64,000 bases of DNA from JAGOTP01 sp964567995 (lineage in GTDB: Bacteria > Patescibacteriota > Patescibacteriia > 2-12-FULL-60-25): assembly GCA_964567995.1 (NCBI GenBank), contig CAZMOB010000006.1, positions 1 to 64,000 on the forward strand, given 5' to 3'. Positions 43,614-52,702 of this stretch are shown one piece after another. A model generated the notes under the pieces. That model ran no database searches. It was not told the DNA's origin and saw only the letters and a program-made list of their open reading frames with translations. The position numbers and the translations under genes are program-made. How positions within the stretch are numbered: position 1 is the first letter of the stretch; every line of letters starts with the position of its first letter.

Positions 43614-45017
43614 TCAGCCGCGGATAAACACACCTACCAAAAAGTTCACGAGCGTGTAGCCAAAAAACATGAAGAACAGCCCTTTCAGCGCTTTTCCAAT
43701 GCGATCTTCGGCCGATTTGACGCTCGAGGCATCACCCGCGATCAGATATTCGACCCCGGCGTAAATGAAGACGATCAGCAACAAGACACCGGCGAGACCG
43801 AAGAGAAACCGAACAAGATTCAATCCGACTTGAATCATATCCGAGAACTGACACCCTCCGTTTTCAATACAGGCGGGCAAGATGAGGCGTGTCAGACCAC
43901 CGGAATCGGCACTGATGTTGGCCGCTCCGACGACAGAGCTTTCTGGCAATCCAGTACTCGGTGCGCTTGGAGCAGAAGGAGTTGGAGCAGCGCCCCCCGA
44001 GGTTGGATTCGTGGTCGCACCTGGCGCACCCGTGTCTGGCGCCGCGGGTTCATTACATAAAAGCAAGGGACGGATTCCCAGATCAGGCGGACAACAGCGA
44101 ATTGTCTCATCTCCCGGGCAGCCACCTGAGACGCAGCGTTCCCCTTGCTGCGTAGAACAAATACGTTTGCAAAGCCAGGTCTCACGTGGAGCATTCAATG
44201 CCGTTGCCGCACTTTGCACGAGTGACTCGTTCGCTGGATCTCTTTGGATCGCTCGACGAACACACTCACCCGCCCCCAAACTCGCCGCCTCTCTCGCGGA
44301 GGCCGTAACAGCCGATTGTACGCGACTGCGACGATCACCGGTCCCACTAACCGCTCCGTCCGGAGCCGAAGTAAACCCTTCAATCGCGCGCTCGACGGGT
44401 ACATCCTGACAAGCGGGAACTGTCTGACCCGTCTGTAGCGTTCGCTGACACGATCCATAACAATCCGTTGGCGTTCCACGCGCCCCCGTCGCTCCCGTCG
44501 TATTCAAACACGCCTGCACACACGAGCGACACACATCGACTTGTGAAGTGACACAGCGTGGAGCCGGACTTGCTGTCCGACACAGCACGTTATTCGCCTG
44601 CCCCGTCAACGGAACACGTAAATTGCGGGTGTTACAGACATTCGTCTGACATTCCGTCGTACAAGCCACATCCCCCGCTGCTCCCATCTCACAGGCGACC
44701 GGTGTACGAGTCGTTGCCAAACAGGAACAGCCCGTACACACGCGAAACCCATCTCGCCCAGCTCGCGTCGAACAAGTCGGCTCCCCAGCGGCTGTCCACC
44801 CTTGCGCCTGACATTGCTGACGACAATCCGACACACAGTCCGCGCTTGTTGTACACGAAGACGCAGCACCAGCTGCGTCGTTATACACGATATTACATTG
44901 AAAGCCGCAGCTTGCCGCATCCACTGTCGGACCAATCAACGACCCTCCCAAAACAGCTACCGCTGCTACGAGTCCGATCCCAAGCGTCCGTTGTACCGAT
45001 CGAAAAAGAGCGAGCAT
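43614..45017 (-). CDS. Cysteine-rich protein with C-terminal pilin module
   Basis: 467 aa. Signal peptide, then cysteine-rich region starting at residue 37 with the six-Cys motif C-x3-C-x13-C-x5-C-x3-C-x3-C (C37, C41, C55, C61, C65, C69); many more follow, including CRSCVQAC and CYGSCQ. Two-helix module at ~395-465 ends the protein (LAGVLLLIVFIYAGVEYLIAGD, ALKGLFFMFFGYTLVNFLVG). First gene of the six-gene cluster; 56 bp after the solute-binding protein stop. Confidence 0.75.
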   Translation of the reverse strand: MLALFRSVQRTLGIGLVAAVAVLGGSLIGPTVDAASCGFQCNIVYNDAAGAASSCTTSADCVSDCRQQCQAQGWTAAGEPTCSTRAGRDGFRVCTGCSCLATTRTPVACEMGAAGDVACTTECQTNVCNTRNLRVPLTGQANNVLCRTASPAPRCVTSQVDVCRSCVQACLNTTGATGARGTPTDCYGSCQRTLQTGQTVPACQDVPVERAIEGFTSAPDGAVSGTGDRRSRVQSAVTASAREAASLGAGECVRRAIQRDPANESLVQSAATALNAPRETWLCKRICSTQQGERCVSGGCPGDETIRCCPPDLGIRPLLLCNEPAAPDTGAPGATTNPTSGGAAPTPSAPSAPSTGLPESSVVGAANISADSGGLTRLILPACIENGGCQFSDMIQVGLNLVRFLFGLAGVLLLIVFIYAGVEYLIAGDASSVKSAEDRIGKALKGLFFMFFGYTLVNFLVGVFIRG

Positions 45018-45072
45018 AGAGAATTCCTCTCTATGATATCTGATTCAGCGCCCGATTGGAACCTAGGGAGTG

Positions 45073-46500
45073 TTACTGAATGGTTTGTGCAATGCGTGCG
45101 ACGGCATTTCGCATCGAGGTCGCGAGCTCTACACGCGGGTTCAGTGTATCGGCAATCAGTGTGGAGAACGCTTCTGTCACTGAATTTGGATCATTTCCCT
45201 TGTACCAAGAGATAGCCGTCAGGACCTGCGAGGCAAAGACTCCAATTTGTTCATCATCCAACTGAGGAGCGAGCTGCGCCTTGCGTGCCGCGGGACGCTT
45301 GATGAAATCCAGCACCAACTTGGAAGACTCCGGCTTGATGAGATAGTTCAAGAAATGCCAAGCCGTATCCGTATTCTGTGATTTCTTCGCCACCGTCCAA
45401 TACCAGTAGTTGGCCATATTCTTTTCGACTGTTTCGGAGACTTGTGGCAATTTGGCGATGCCTAAGTTCAACTTAGGTGCACGCGCGTTGATCGTAGCGA
45501 GATCGTAAGCGTAGCCGAAATAAAATGCGGTCTTCCCTTGTGTAAAGGCATCCAACGAATCCGGCTGAGCCGCATTCCAGGTATACGTCGCTTTGTTTGG
45601 GTTTGCGAAGTCCGTATAGAACGCCAAGGCGGAATAGGCTGGCGGCTCCTGACGCAGGTTCGAAAGTTCAGACGGCATGAGCTGGAAGGTGGGTAATCCC
45701 GCTTCATTGGCCATCTTTGCTCCGTTCTGGACCATCAACACCGTTAAGATGTCTGTCGCACGCGCGATATTGTTCGCTGTCCCTAACGCGACCGCCATCT
45801 GTGCAAAACCTTGCTGATCCGGATTCAGCTTCACGATCTTTTCAACTTGCGCCTGAAAATCAATCCAACTGGTGGCTGGCTCCAAAATACCGGCAGCATT
45901 CAAAAGATCCTTGTTGTAATACATGGCGAGCGTATCCAGTGAAACCGGCACACCTACGATCCTATCTTGAATATCGGTCGGAACTCCCGGCACCGGTGGA
46001 ACCAAACTCACCCGACGAATCGTGTCCTGAGCCACGGCATCCGCGAACTGATTTCGATAGTCGCGTAATGAAATGGTGGGCTCCTCAACCAAGGACCATG
46101 CTCGATCGGCCCCAAAGGCCCCGGAAACCGTCACCGAACCGATCTTCACGGTCTTCGGCATCGCTTGAATCTTCGAAAGGTATTTGCCCGTCCAGTCGTT
46201 GTGGATCAAGAAAATATCCGGACCGCGATCATCGGCGAATCCTTCCAACAACTTTTGTTCGTATTCCTCCAATCGCAATCGACGATACGTGATTTGTACG
46301 TTCGGATGGGCTTTCTGATAGAGCGCGATAATCGGTTGATAGGCATCAACATCATCCACCACCCCCCACATCTCAAGCGCAACTGGCTTGGAAGCTTCAG
46401 CTGCGTCTGGCGATGGCGCTTTACTCCCACACCCAGCCCCCAAGAGCATCAGTCCCGACACAACGGCTGTGAAACGAAGAAAGAACGAGGAACGAGACAT
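45073..46500 (-). CDS. Extracellular solute-binding lipoprotein (family 1, sugar-type)
   Basis: 475 aa from the ATG at 46500; lipobox LLGAGC. Family 1 substrate-binding fold: LEMWGVVDDVDAYQPII, ITYRRLRLEEYEQKLLEGF, PDIFLIHND (ligand/hinge region), VGVPVSLDTLAMYYNKDLL, GKTAFYFGYAYD. Normally delivers sugars or peptides to an ABC transporter, but no permease or ATPase gene lies nearby. It precedes the cysteine-rich pilin-module cluster by 56 bp and may be cotranscribed with it. Confidence 0.88.
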   Translation of the reverse strand: MSRSSFFLRFTAVVSGLMLLGAGCGSKAPSPDAAEASKPVALEMWGVVDDVDAYQPIIALYQKAHPNVQITYRRLRLEEYEQKLLEGFADDRGPDIFLIHNDWTGKYLSKIQAMPKTVKIGSVTVSGAFGADRAWSLVEEPTISLRDYRNQFADAVAQDTIRRVSLVPPVPGVPTDIQDRIVGVPVSLDTLAMYYNKDLLNAAGILEPATSWIDFQAQVEKIVKLNPDQQGFAQMAVALGTANNIARATDILTVLMVQNGAKMANEAGLPTFQLMPSELSNLRQEPPAYSALAFYTDFANPNKATYTWNAAQPDSLDAFTQGKTAFYFGYAYDLATINARAPKLNLGIAKLPQVSETVEKNMANYWYWTVAKKSQNTDTAWHFLNYLIKPESSKLVLDFIKRPAARKAQLAPQLDDEQIGVFASQVLTAISWYKGNDPNSVTEAFSTLIADTLNPRVELATSMRNAVARIAQTIQ

Positions 46501-46630
46501 AGATTTATGTGAAGTGTAACATGCCTCTCTTCGACCGCCCATTAATTGACAAAATCAGCCAAATAGAGCCACACTCTTGGACTGCTCTTTCGACGGACAC
46601 AGCCACCCAGAGAAAAGGAATCAACCACGT

Positions 46631-47260
46631 ATGGGATCATACGATGAACAGCGCCGCCTTCAAGACAGGCTGGATAAAGCGCTCGGCGTCACAAGCCAGC
46701 GGTATCCGGCTATGCTGACGAGCATCATCACGGCCAGCGTGGCCGTGGTCAGCCTTCACTTCAACCTCCTGTCAGAAGCCGTGCTCCTCGAGGGACTCCT
46801 ACTGATGGGGGCGGTCATCGCTCTCCTATTTCACGTGAGGTGGATCAGCGGGGAACATCGTTACCTGATCCCGCTGGACGATCAGGGCAAGCCGATGGGT
46901 CAACCATTCCGGACGACTGATCGGTTCTTTACCCCCTTCGATGCGCGGCAGCGTGTCCTCATCCTCGGGCTCACACCCAGCGAAGAGCTCCGGCTGCGCA
47001 TCGATGTGGAACGCCCCTTCGAAGGCGCCCCCTACCGCATGTGTCGCTTCGAGGCTCGACTGCTCATCGGCGACTGCTGCCGAGCGCTCAGCCCGAATGA
47101 GCTGGACCAGTTCGTCCGCTGGGTGATCACAGGCCTGGAAGAAGCCGACCATAAGCACTGGAACAGTGCAGAGGACATCGACTTCTTTAGTAGCACCGAT
47201 CAACCTCTGTTTATAAGGTTACGAGAGATGACCTTCCAGAAGCGCGAGAGCAACCCCTAG
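46631..47260 (+). CDS. GC-rich cassette ORF F, membrane protein, unknown
   Basis: 209 aa from the ATG at 46631. Two hydrophobic segments near residues 30-70 (MLTSIITASVAVVSLHFNLL, GLLLMGAVIALLFHVRWI) and a C-terminal cytosolic domain (RVLILGLTPSEELRLRID, CRFEARLLIGDCC). No family. Upstream TTGACA (46548-46553) with a weak -10; downstream hairpin follows within 4 bases. Confidence 0.6.
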   Translation: MGSYDEQRRLQDRLDKALGVTSQRYPAMLTSIITASVAVVSLHFNLLSEAVLLEGLLLMGAVIALLFHVRWISGEHRYLIPLDDQGKPMGQPFRTTDRFFTPFDARQRVLILGLTPSEELRLRIDVERPFEGAPYRMCRFEARLLIGDCCRALSPNELDQFVRWVITGLEEADHKHWNSAEDIDFFSSTDQPLFIRLREMTFQKRESNP

Positions 47261-47263
47261 ACT

Positions 47264-47316
47264 ACGCCACCCACCGGAGACGCCGCCGCTACTCGGCCGC
47301 TTCCTTAGGGTGGCGT
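47264..47316 (+). terminator. GC-rich hairpin after cassette ORF F
   Basis: ACGCCACCC (47264-47272) pairs with GGGTGGCGT (47308-47316), then CTTCCGTTT. Confidence 0.75.
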
Positions 47317-47341
47317 CTTCCGTTTACTCGGCTTATCGCTT

Positions 47342-48427
47342 TTATGTTCCTCCAATTCTGAAATAACACACATCCCCATCCTGCATCACATAGTCTTTGC
47401 CTTCGACACGCGTCAGCCCTTTCGCACGACATCCCGCTTCTCCCCCGTTATCCAAATAATCTTTCCAGTTCGTCACTTCGACGCGAATAAAATTCTTTTC
47501 AAAATCGCCGTGAATTTTTCCAGCCGCCTGAGGCGCTTTCAACCCACGCGTAATTGTCCAAGCGCGAGCTTCGTCGGCCCCACTGGTGAGAAACGTGATC
47601 AATCCAAGCAGTTCATATGAAGCCAAAATCAATCGATCGAGTCCGGATGAGACTTGTCCCATCGCTTCCAAATATTCCTTCGCTTCATCTGGCGACATCG
47701 AAGCCAGTTCAGCTTCCATCTTCACACACACAGGTACAAACGCACCTTTGATTCCCTGAACACGCTCTTTCCAGGACCCGTCCTGTAACTGCGATTCACT
47801 CACGTTCACGACGTAGAGCATCGGCTTCATTGTCAGAAACGTGAACGGCTTCAAAATCGCACGCTCTTCGTCCGTCCATTCAAAGTCACGTAGCATTCTT
47901 CCTTCATTCAATTCCGCTAACGCTTTTTTCAACACGGCCACTTCTGCTTCCAACACTTTATTCGCTCCCGACTTCATCTGCTTCTCCGCGTTCTGTAATC
48001 GTTTTGAGACACTGTCCAAATCAGCGATCGCGAGTTCAGTATTAATCGTTTCCGCATCGCGCAACGGATTCACTGATCCATCCACGTGCAGAATATTTGA
48101 ATCTTCAAAGGCACGGACCACCTGGGCGATCGCATCCGTTTCACGAATGTGTGCCAGGAATTTGTTTCCTAAGCCCTGGCCCTCCGACGCACCTTTCACG
48201 AGTCCGGCGATGTCGACGAACTCAATCACGGTTGGAACAACCTTGGCGCTCTTATCGAATTCCGCGAGGCGCTTGAGGCGTTCATCCGGCACTTCAACTA
48301 CTCCGACATTCGGATCAATCGTACAGAAAGGGTAGTTCGCGCAATCCACCTGTTTCTTGGTGACAGCACTAAACAACGTGGACTTCCCCACGTTCGGTAA
48401 TCCAACGATTCCAATTTGGAGTGACAT
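47342..48427 (-). CDS. ychF: Ribosome-binding ATPase YchF
   Basis: 361 aa from the ATG at 48427. OBG-type GTPase fold that hydrolyses ATP: G1 GLPNVGKST, NYPFCTIDPNVG, G3 DIAGLVKGASEGQGLGNKFL, then the coiled coil and a TGS domain ending GDVCYFRIGG. Usual length. Upstream extension to 48568 overlaps cassette G and is not translated. Confidence 0.97.
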   Translation of the reverse strand: MSLQIGIVGLPNVGKSTLFSAVTKKQVDCANYPFCTIDPNVGVVEVPDERLKRLAEFDKSAKVVPTVIEFVDIAGLVKGASEGQGLGNKFLAHIRETDAIAQVVRAFEDSNILHVDGSVNPLRDAETINTELAIADLDSVSKRLQNAEKQMKSGANKVLEAEVAVLKKALAELNEGRMLRDFEWTDEERAILKPFTFLTMKPMLYVVNVSESQLQDGSWKERVQGIKGAFVPVCVKMEAELASMSPDEAKEYLEAMGQVSSGLDRLILASYELLGLITFLTSGADEARAWTITRGLKAPQAAGKIHGDFEKNFIRVEVTNWKDYLDNGGEAGCRAKGLTRVEGKDYVMQDGDVCYFRIGGT

Positions 48428-48566
48428 AGACGGAGGCATCCTAAGGGGAATCGTTCGAAAAGGCAACGTGCGTACCCGCCAAAAAATCAAGCACAGCTTA
48501 TGCACCGAAGCAGCATTGACAGCCCTCCTGCAGGAAGCAGATCCTTCTTCTTTGGAGGCATGTGTC

Positions 48567-48785
48567 ATGGCACTGAATGCTTCAAGAGACCGTTCGGATG
48601 ATTGGGACTTCGCACGCGACAGATCCCAGCCCTGCCTGGGCGACCTGATCGCCGCGCTCTATCCCAAGAGCAACCGTCCCTCAACTGCGGCGGATGTACC
48701 CACCGCACTGGAGCGCCCCAACGCGCTCCCCGATGCCCGGCTCGACGAGCCGCATCACCCCCTTCCTCAGCAGGCGGCTGCCTAA
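48567..48785 (+). CDS. GC-rich cassette ORF G, small acidic protein, unknown
   Basis: 72 aa from the ATG at 48567 with a strong GGAGG Shine-Dalgarno 8 nt upstream. Charged, Pro/Ala-rich (SDDWDFARDRSQ, RLDEPHHPLPQQAAA), no membrane segment. Placed between ychF and tig in a different composition. Ends in front of a long hairpin. Confidence 0.5.
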   Translation: MALNASRDRSDDWDFARDRSQPCLGDLIAALYPKSNRPSTAADVPTALERPNALPDARLDEPHHPLPQQAAA

Positions 48786-48798
48786 CGACCGCCGCTCC

Positions 48799-48834
48799 CC
48801 GCCCACGGGCCGCCCCTTCTGGCCTCGTGGGCGG
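48799..48834 (+). terminator. GC-rich hairpin after cassette ORF G
   Basis: CCGCCCACG-to-CGTGGGCGG stem around a GGCC-rich inner part, followed by TACCGTTTT. Confidence 0.75.
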
Positions 48835-48924
48835 TACCGTTTTAAAACACTATCTCCTTTCTCAGCTCATTTTGACTTCTTCTCGTTTTTCTCGTACGCT
48901 CAAAACCACTTTTTTCCCTATTTT

Positions 48925-50259
48925 ATGCCTGAAATTGTTGTCACCCCACTCCCGAAATCCGAAGTGAAACTCGAATTCACCGTGAGCGTTGAGGAAACGC
49001 GTCCGTATTTGGAAGAGGCCGTCAAAGAGCTCTCTGTCGCGCGTCCGGTGGCCGGCTTCCGCCCAGGTAAATTGCCCTTTGCTGATGGGTTGCGTATGTA
49101 TGGCCCAATGGCCGTGCTCGAAGCCTCACTTGAGCGCATCATTCGTGCCGCCTACGTTCGCGCCATTGTCGACAAACAACTCTCACCCGTCGGCTCGCCT
49201 AACGTGAACGTCGATCAGATCGTTCCCGATCAACCGATCAAATTCACGATCATCGCTCCCATTGAACCAGTCGTCACAAAACTCCCTGACGTCAAAGACT
49301 GCTCAGTCGAACGTAAAGTCACGACGATCGACGAATCGCAAATCGATAACACCATCGAACAGATTCGCAAGATGCGCCGGAGCGAAGCAGCTGTTGATCG
49401 TGCAGCGACCGCTGATGACCTGGTCGTGATTGACCTCGAAATGAAGAAGGATAATGTCATCATCGACGGTGGCGCTGGCACGGATTATCGTGTCTACCTT
49501 TCAGAAGAGCACTACATTCCTGGCTTCTCCAAAGAACTGGTCGGCATCAAAGCCGGTGAAGAACGAAATTTCACCCTTCCTTTCCCAAAGGAGCACTACC
49601 AAAAACACATTGCTGGTCACGACATCAACTTCAACGCCAAAGCCAAACAAGTCTTTGAATTGACGTTGCCAGAAGTGAACGAAGAATTCTCAAAGACCGT
49701 CGGCGCGACCGATGTCACCGACCTCCGCAAAAAGATTCGCGAGAACATGGAACAAGAAGCTAACCAGAAATCGGATGAAGCCGCCGAGATCGCACTCTTG
49801 GAACAACTCACCAACCAAGCGACCTTCACGGACATCCCTGAGATCTTGGTCAACGAAGAAGTCCGCCGTATGATCGGCGAACTGCAACAAGGCATCGACC
49901 AGCAAGGCATGAAATGGGAAGACTACTTGTCCTCAGTCAAGAAATCCGTCGATGATTTGAAAATCGAATTCGCTCCGCAAGCTATTCGCCGCATCAAGTC
50001 CGCCGTCCTGATCAAAGCCTTCGCCAAAGAAGCCGGCGTCGAAGTGAAAGACGAAGACGTCGACCAAGAAATCGATGCGATTCTGACCTCGCTCCGCAAA
50101 GGCGATAACGAGGCTCGCGAACGCGTAAGCTCACCTGACTATCGCGATTACGTCATGGTCCAAATGCGCAACCGCAAAGCACTGGAATGGTTGAAAGATA
50201 AGTGCGTGAAGGCAGCGACGGGCGAGAAAAAGGAGAAGGTCGCGAAAGAAAAGAAATAG
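48925..50259 (+). CDS. tig: Trigger factor
   Basis: 444 aa. N-terminal ribosome-binding domain with GFRPGKLPF (the S/R-binding signature is usually GFRxGKxP), PPIase domain around 160-245 (DDLVVIDLEMKKD, EEHYIPGFSKELVGIKAGEER) and the C-terminal helical chaperone arms (IRENMEQEANQK, PEILVNEEVRRMI). Ends in a Lys/Glu-rich tail. Peptidyl-prolyl isomerase and nascent-chain chaperone on the ribosome. Strong terminator follows. Confidence 0.96.
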   Translation: MPEIVVTPLPKSEVKLEFTVSVEETRPYLEEAVKELSVARPVAGFRPGKLPFADGLRMYGPMAVLEASLERIIRAAYVRAIVDKQLSPVGSPNVNVDQIVPDQPIKFTIIAPIEPVVTKLPDVKDCSVERKVTTIDESQIDNTIEQIRKMRRSEAAVDRAATADDLVVIDLEMKKDNVIIDGGAGTDYRVYLSEEHYIPGFSKELVGIKAGEERNFTLPFPKEHYQKHIAGHDINFNAKAKQVFELTLPEVNEEFSKTVGATDVTDLRKKIRENMEQEANQKSDEAAEIALLEQLTNQATFTDIPEILVNEEVRRMIGELQQGIDQQGMKWEDYLSSVKKSVDDLKIEFAPQAIRRIKSAVLIKAFAKEAGVEVKDEDVDQEIDAILTSLRKGDNEARERVSSPDYRDYVMVQMRNRKALEWLKDKCVKAATGEKKEKVAKEKK

Positions 50260-50279
50260 TGGGCGGAGAATACACCACA

Positions 50280-50323
50280 AAAAAACGCCCGATGTTCCTC
50301 CTTGGGGGACACGGGCGTTTTTT
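50280..50323 (+). terminator. Terminator of tig
   Basis: AAAAACGCCCG/CGGGCGTTTTTT with a 20-nt loop. Confidence 0.85.
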
Positions 50324-50403
50324 GACTTTTATTATTTTATCCAGTAAAAATGGGTTGTTCTTTTTGCCTTCAAAACGTCCAACTGATCACAAGGGGTAAT
50401 TCG

Positions 50404-51237
50404 ATGCAACCGGAAACGTCCAGAGAATTTACGGAGGAAGATCTTCCGATCAGGAATGCGCTCCAACTCCTGAGAGCAGCGTTCGGAAGCTGTTCCGAAG
50501 CAGAGCTGAAGCTCCTGCTCAAGGACAAGAGCCTTCAGGAGTCCGTGAGATCGGCTGTCAACGGCGCCTTCGATGGCCGACCGAGTCGGGGCATGATCAA
50601 CGATCTCTTCACCCCCGCGAAGATGCAGCTCGACCTCATGAGCGACTTCAACTTCGAAGGACGCTGCGGGCTCGATTCTCGCTTCTTCGACGCAGCACGT
50701 GCCAATACTCCGCCTTGGCCTAAAGGTGAATTCTCGGCTCTGGTGCTCGTCCCCACCCTGAGAGAGACGAGACACAAGTCGAGTCTCCAGAGGACGTTTC
50801 AAGCACTGATGCGGTCCCTCGGTCTGAAAAACCACGAGGTCTACCGAGCGTCCGATCGAAAGAGCCTGAAGCTAGCCGATAACATCCCGCCCCTGGTCGA
50901 AGGCCTCACCTGGCATCAGCTCGACCTCGGCTGCCGTCCAAACTCGCGCTGGAGAGAGATCATGACCGAAGGGAATCTCCCCCACCTCGCCGTTCTGGCT
51001 GCAGCCGTTATGCATCCGCACTGGCTGAGGAAGATGTTCCGCTACGAGGGGGTAACGAGTGCCATGCTCCCCGGGCTCACCTGGTTCGACCGCGAGCGGC
51101 CACATGAGGGTCATCAACTGCTCCAACTGAGCTTCGATCGGGCGCTGGATCAACCCGATCTCTGGTACGGATCTGCAGATCTCTATGATCGTCCCGAGCA
51201 ACGACAAGCCTGCGTCCCGAGAGAGATCCTCACCTAG
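50404..51237 (+). CDS. GC-rich cassette ORF H, unknown 277-aa protein
   Basis: Starts at 50404 behind AAGGGG. Hydrophilic, no anchor. C-terminal part (HLAVLAAAVMHPHWLRKM, SAMLPGLTWFDRERP, LWYGSADLYDRP) resembles, from memory, a Parcubacteria family whose members read VLAAAALHPxWxRxM...lPGYxxxxPxL. The N-terminal half is less familiar. The stop codon is the first base group of the following hairpin. GC-richer than tig and nfo. Confidence 0.6.
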   Translation: MQPETSREFTEEDLPIRNALQLLRAAFGSCSEAELKLLLKDKSLQESVRSAVNGAFDGRPSRGMINDLFTPAKMQLDLMSDFNFEGRCGLDSRFFDAARANTPPWPKGEFSALVLVPTLRETRHKSSLQRTFQALMRSLGLKNHEVYRASDRKSLKLADNIPPLVEGLTWHQLDLGCRPNSRWREIMTEGNLPHLAVLAAAVMHPHWLRKMFRYEGVTSAMLPGLTWFDRERPHEGHQLLQLSFDRALDQPDLWYGSADLYDRPEQRQACVPREILT

Positions 51238-51290
51238 CCGCACCTGCGGCGTGTCCCCCTGGAGGAGACGCGTCCCTCCCAGGTGCGGCT
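51236..51290 (+). terminator. GC-rich hairpin overlapping the stop of cassette ORF H
   Basis: AGCCGCACCT (starts inside the TAG) pairs with AGGTGCGGCT, followed by CTTCC. Confidence 0.75.
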
Positions 51291-51349
51291 CTTCCATTTC
51301 AAGAATCGGTGCATGACAAGTGCCTTTGAGTTCAGTAGAGTGTTTCTAT

Positions 51350-52189
51350 ATGTATTTTGGCGCTCACGTTTCCGTCTCAGGCGGTTTGCAAAATGGTCCG
51401 ATCAATGCCGGGGAACTCGGCTGCGAAGTCTTTCAATTCTTTTCACGTTCCCCTCAAGGCGGACCAGCTCCCAAAATCACCGAAGAGATGCTCGCCGCGT
51501 TTAAAGAAAGCTGCCAAACCTACGACCTCAGAGAGTGGGTCATCCATGCACCGTACTACATCAACTTCGCCAACGCCGAAGAGCGCATCCGCAAAAATTC
51601 CATTCGCATCATCCGCGAAGAACTAGAGCGCGGTAGCGTGCTCGGTGCGAAATACGTCATGTTCCATCCAGGCAGCGCCAAAGATGTCGGTGAGAAACTC
51701 GGCCAGCAATACGTTATCGGCGGCATCAAAGAAATTTACGAAAAATACACAGGGACCACCGAATTACTGATTGAAATCTCTGCGGGTGCCGGAGCCGTCA
51801 TCGGTGATCAATTCGAGGAGGTTGCTGCGCTCTTAGACGGGGTCGGCGAGAAAAAACTCGGCGTCTGTTTTGATACCGCTCACGCCTTCGCCAGCGGCTA
51901 CGATCTCCGAACTGAAGAGGCGGTGCATACAACTTTCAAAACCTTCGACGATCTGATCGGCCTCAACCGCCTCAAAATGAGCCACTGCAACGATTCCAAA
52001 GTCGAGCTCGGCGCCCGCAAAGATCGTCACGAACACCTAGGCAAAGGCTTCATCGGACTCGATGGGTTCAAAGCAATCGTGAATCACCCCAAACTCGCCC
52101 ATCTCAACCTCTATCTCGAAACCGAACCAGACGAATTCCGCGAAGAAGACTTGGCTCTTCTCAAAAAGTTCCGAGGCAAGAAAAAATAG
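51350..52189 (+). CDS. nfo: Endonuclease IV
   Basis: 279 aa from the ATG at 51350. AP endonuclease, TIM barrel with three zinc ions: GAHVSVSGG, WVIHAPYYIN, FHPGSAKD, LIEISAGAGAVIG, GVCFDTAHAFASGYD, SHCNDSK, DRHEHLGKGFIG and LYLETEP supply the metal ligands. Cleaves 5' of abasic sites. Followed 5 bp later by the DUF167 gene. Confidence 0.96.
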   Translation: MYFGAHVSVSGGLQNGPINAGELGCEVFQFFSRSPQGGPAPKITEEMLAAFKESCQTYDLREWVIHAPYYINFANAEERIRKNSIRIIREELERGSVLGAKYVMFHPGSAKDVGEKLGQQYVIGGIKEIYEKYTGTTELLIEISAGAGAVIGDQFEEVAALLDGVGEKKLGVCFDTAHAFASGYDLRTEEAVHTTFKTFDDLIGLNRLKMSHCNDSKVELGARKDRHEHLGKGFIGLDGFKAIVNHPKLAHLNLYLETEPDEFREEDLALLKKFRGKKK

Positions 52190-52194
52190 CCGCT

Positions 52195-52461
52195 ATGCGC
52201 ATTCAGGTTCGAATTATTCCCAACGCCCATTCGAACGAGATCGTCGGCAAAGAATCTGGCGTCTACAAAATTCGCCTCGCTGCACCACCAATTGATGGTC
52301 GTGCTAATGAGACGCTCATTCGCTTTCTGGCTGATCGACTTGAGATTGCTCCCTCTCTGATTTCCATTGTAAAAGGCCACACCAGCAAACACAAAACGCT
52401 CGAAATCCCCCTGCCGCCAGAAGAGGTCACAGCCGCCCTTTCACCAGCCGCTTTTTGTTAA
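52195..52461 (+). CDS. DUF167 (YggU-like) protein
   Basis: 88 aa. VRIIPNAHSNEIVG, YKIRLAAPPIDGRANETLI, ISIVKGHTSKHKTLEI match the DUF167 fold. Function unknown; conserved in bacteria. Probably cotranscribed with nfo. Confidence 0.88.
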   Translation: MRIQVRIIPNAHSNEIVGKESGVYKIRLAAPPIDGRANETLIRFLADRLEIAPSLISIVKGHTSKHKTLEIPLPPEEVTAALSPAAFC

Positions 52462-52469
52462 TCAAACCA

Positions 52470-52503
52470 AAAACCCTCCCCATGCTTCGTGGTGGAGGGT
52501 TTT
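52470..52503 (+). terminator. Terminator after DUF167
   Basis: AAAACCCTCC/GGAGGGTTTT with inner pairing. Confidence 0.8.
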
Positions 52504-52521
52504 GTGGTTCGGGGCACTATT

Positions 52522-52677
52522 CTACGGAATGAACTGCCCTCTAGGAGAAATGACGTAAGCAAAAATCAAGGCTGAGACAAGATATTTTCCAACCACTACT
52601 GCCCAAAACCATTTAGATGAAACAATGCGTTTGACAGCGATCATAGCAACAAGGGTAAAGATTCTTGCTCCCGACAA
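52522..52677 (-). CDS. Possible small membrane protein downstream of yidD
   Basis: 51 codons from a TTG at 52677 (no ATG at that frame; an internal ATG lies at codon 12). Two hydrophobic segments (ARIFTLVAMIAV, WFWAVVVGKYLVSALIFAYVI). No family recognised. The TTG start and lack of an obvious Shine-Dalgarno make it uncertain; could also be a degraded gene. Confidence 0.25.
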   Translation of the reverse strand: MSGARIFTLVAMIAVKRIVSSKWFWAVVVGKYLVSALIFAYVISPRGQFIP

Positions 52678-52702
52678 CGCCTGCTTGTTGCGTGCATGAC
52701 AC

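Noticed and set aside
48439..48568. N-terminal extension of ychF into cassette G
   Set aside because: The family starts at MSLQIGIVGLPN; the extension would overlap an oppositely oriented gene.
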